Part shown: piece by piece, positions 7,564 through 8,384 of the stretch | How the letters are laid out: every line of letters starts with the position of its first letter | Numbering within the stretch: the first letter of the stretch is position 1 | Translations under genes and position numbers: made by a program | NCBI GenBank assembly: GCA_025353235.1 | Contig: JANXQZ010000542.1 | Location: 1-8,384, forward strand | Direction of reading: 5' to 3' | Origin: Bryobacterales bacterium | GTDB lineage: Bacteria; Acidobacteriota; Terriglobia; Bryobacterales; Bryobacteraceae | DNA length: 8,384 bases | The notes under the pieces: model-generated | What the model was told of the DNA's origin: nothing | Databases searched by the model: none | The model's input: only the letters and a program-made list of their open reading frames with translations

Positions 7564-7695
7564 CGCGCTAATGTCCACCAGGGATAGGATAACGTATCGG
7601 TCGCGATTTCCGGTGAAACATTTCTTAAGAATTTCCGTCCCCCTAGGTTGAGACGCACTATCAAAGGGCAAAATGGGGACCAAAACGGAGACCCG
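7564..7695. promoter_or_regulatory. Divergent intergenic region between the AT-hook gene and the HAMP-repeat gene
   Basis: Both flanking genes point away from this 132-base stretch, so promoters for both should lie here. I found no convincing -35/-10 pair on either strand. A short perfect palindrome, TTCTTAAGAA, sits at 7622-7631, roughly in the middle of the region, and could be an operator half-site pair. At ten bases it could also be chance. Confidence 0.4.
7687..7690 (+). promoter_or_regulatory. Shine-Dalgarno GGAG for the HAMP-repeat gene
   Basis: GGAG ends five bases before the GTG at 7696, a usable spacing, and supports that GTG over the in-frame TTG at 7648. Confidence 0.45.
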
Positions 7696-8384
7696 GTGGC
7701 TGTGGTCGAGGTCCCTCGCACCGACAATGTAGACAGCCGCGAACTGCTGCGAGTCTTAACCGCCTTCAAGCGTGGCGACTTCTCCGTCCGCATGCCTCCG
7801 GATCGGATCGGAGTTGCTGGCAAGATTGCCGACACGCTCAACGACGTTCTGGAAATAAACGAGCGCATGGCGAAGGAGTTCGAGCGCATCAATAAATCCG
7901 TAGGGAAAGAGGGCAAAATCACCCATAGAGTGTCGCTCGGAACCAGTTCCGGAGATTGGGCGAACTGCATCGAGTCAGTCAACGGGCTTATCGGGGATCT
8001 AGTTCAGCCCTCTACCGAAGTTGCGCGCGTGATCGGCGCAGTGGCCAAAGGCGATCTGACACAAACCATGTCCCTCGACGTCGAGGGCCGCCCGCTCAAA
8101 GGTGAAGTGCTGCGCACCGCCCGCGTGGTCAACACAATGGTGGATCAATTGAATTCCTTCGCGTCCGAAGTTACGCGCGTGGCTCGCGAAGTGGGTACTG
8201 AGGGCAAACTCGGTGGCCAAGCTCAGGTGAATGGCGTGGCCGGCACCTGGAAAGATCTTACGGACAGCGTTAACTCGATGGCCAGCAACCTGACGAATCA
8301 GGTGCGCAACATCGCCGACGTAACCACAGCGGTTGCCCGGGGCGATCTCACTACCAAGATCACCGTCGATGCTCGCGGCGAAAT
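7696..8384 (+). CDS. N-terminal part of a multi-HAMP (Nik1-like) sensor protein, probably a hybrid histidine kinase
   Basis: The frame is open from 7588 to the right edge with no stop, and 229 residues are visible from the GTG at 7696. There is no signal peptide or membrane segment, so the protein is probably cytoplasmic. The sequence is a run of HAMP-like units: a divergent first unit (about 17-65, VLTAFKRGDFSVRMP), then units containing AVAKGDLTQTMSLDVEG (115-131) and AVARGDLTTKITVDARGE (212-229). Between them are VVNTMVDQLNSFASEVTRVA (144-163) and WKDLTDSVNSMASNLTNQVR (185-204), helices typical of the poly-HAMP region of group III (Nik1/Os-1) hybrid kinases and their bacterial relatives. 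In that family, alternating HAMP units pass conformational signals to a histidine kinase module, often followed by receiver domains. Those domains would lie beyond the window, so kinase function is inferred. The start could also be TTG 7648 or GTG 7702. Confidence 0.88.
   Translation, partial: MAVVEVPRTDNVDSRELLRVLTAFKRGDFSVRMPPDRIGVAGKIADTLNDVLEINERMAKEFERINKSVGKEGKITHRVSLGTSSGDWANCIESVNGLIGDLVQPSTEVARVIGAVAKGDLTQTMSLDVEGRPLKGEVLRTARVVNTMVDQLNSFASEVTRVAREVGTEGKLGGQAQVNGVAGTWKDLTDSVNSMASNLTNQVRNIADVTTAVARGDLTTKITVDARGE

Noticed and set aside
7560..7982. A 140-codon minus-strand open frame reaching from the AT-hook region across the HAMP-repeat gene.
   Set aside because: It overlaps well-supported HAMP-repeat coding sequence on the other strand and is Ser/Thr/Arg-rich without domains.

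Overview
The window most likely comes from an Acidobacteriota chromosome of the Solibacter/Bryobacterales type. The main pointer is the end of the serine-hydrolase gene at 5342-7348. Its C-terminal ~230 residues resemble the domain catalogued as TIGR03437, which is greatly expanded in Candidatus Solibacter. The multi-HAMP signalling protein at the right edge and the frequent non-ATG starts fit the same group. This placement is by recognition, not by a search.

Layout, left to right. (1) From 1 to 5317, on the minus strand, lies a tripartite efflux operon of the MdtABC/HAE1 type. Read in transcription order it has a sigma70-like promoter (5289-5317), a lipoprotein membrane-fusion (adaptor) protein (3977-5245), a full-length RND pump subunit (846-3971), and a second, paralogous RND subunit that runs off the left edge (1-760). 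The two pump genes are separated by 85 bases, and 61 of these form one almost perfect palindrome (777-837). No outer-membrane channel (TolC/OprM type) gene is visible. (2) From 5342 to 7348, also minus strand, is a secreted class C beta-lactamase-like serine hydrolase fused to the TIGR03437-like domain. Just upstream of it (7375-7563) is a 62-residue protein with two AT-hook-like GRP motifs. (3) A 132-base divergent intergenic region separates that small gene from a plus-strand gene (7696 to the window edge). This gene encodes the N-terminal HAMP-repeat part of a soluble, Nik1-like sensor protein, probably a large hybrid histidine kinase.

How the parts may work together. The adaptor and two RND subunits should form one proton-driven exporter with a heteromeric MdtB/MdtC-like inner-membrane pump. 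The hydrolase lies directly upstream on the same strand, but a good promoter sits between it and the efflux genes, so the exporter can be transcribed independently. Any functional link between hydrolase, efflux pump and divergent HAMP protein is inference from proximity.

I see no tRNA, rRNA, CRISPR array, insertion sequence or phage feature. I found nothing that I would call a wholly new system. The points most worth a second look are the palindrome inside the efflux operon, the hydrolase fusion, and the AT-hook mini-protein divergent from the HAMP-repeat gene.
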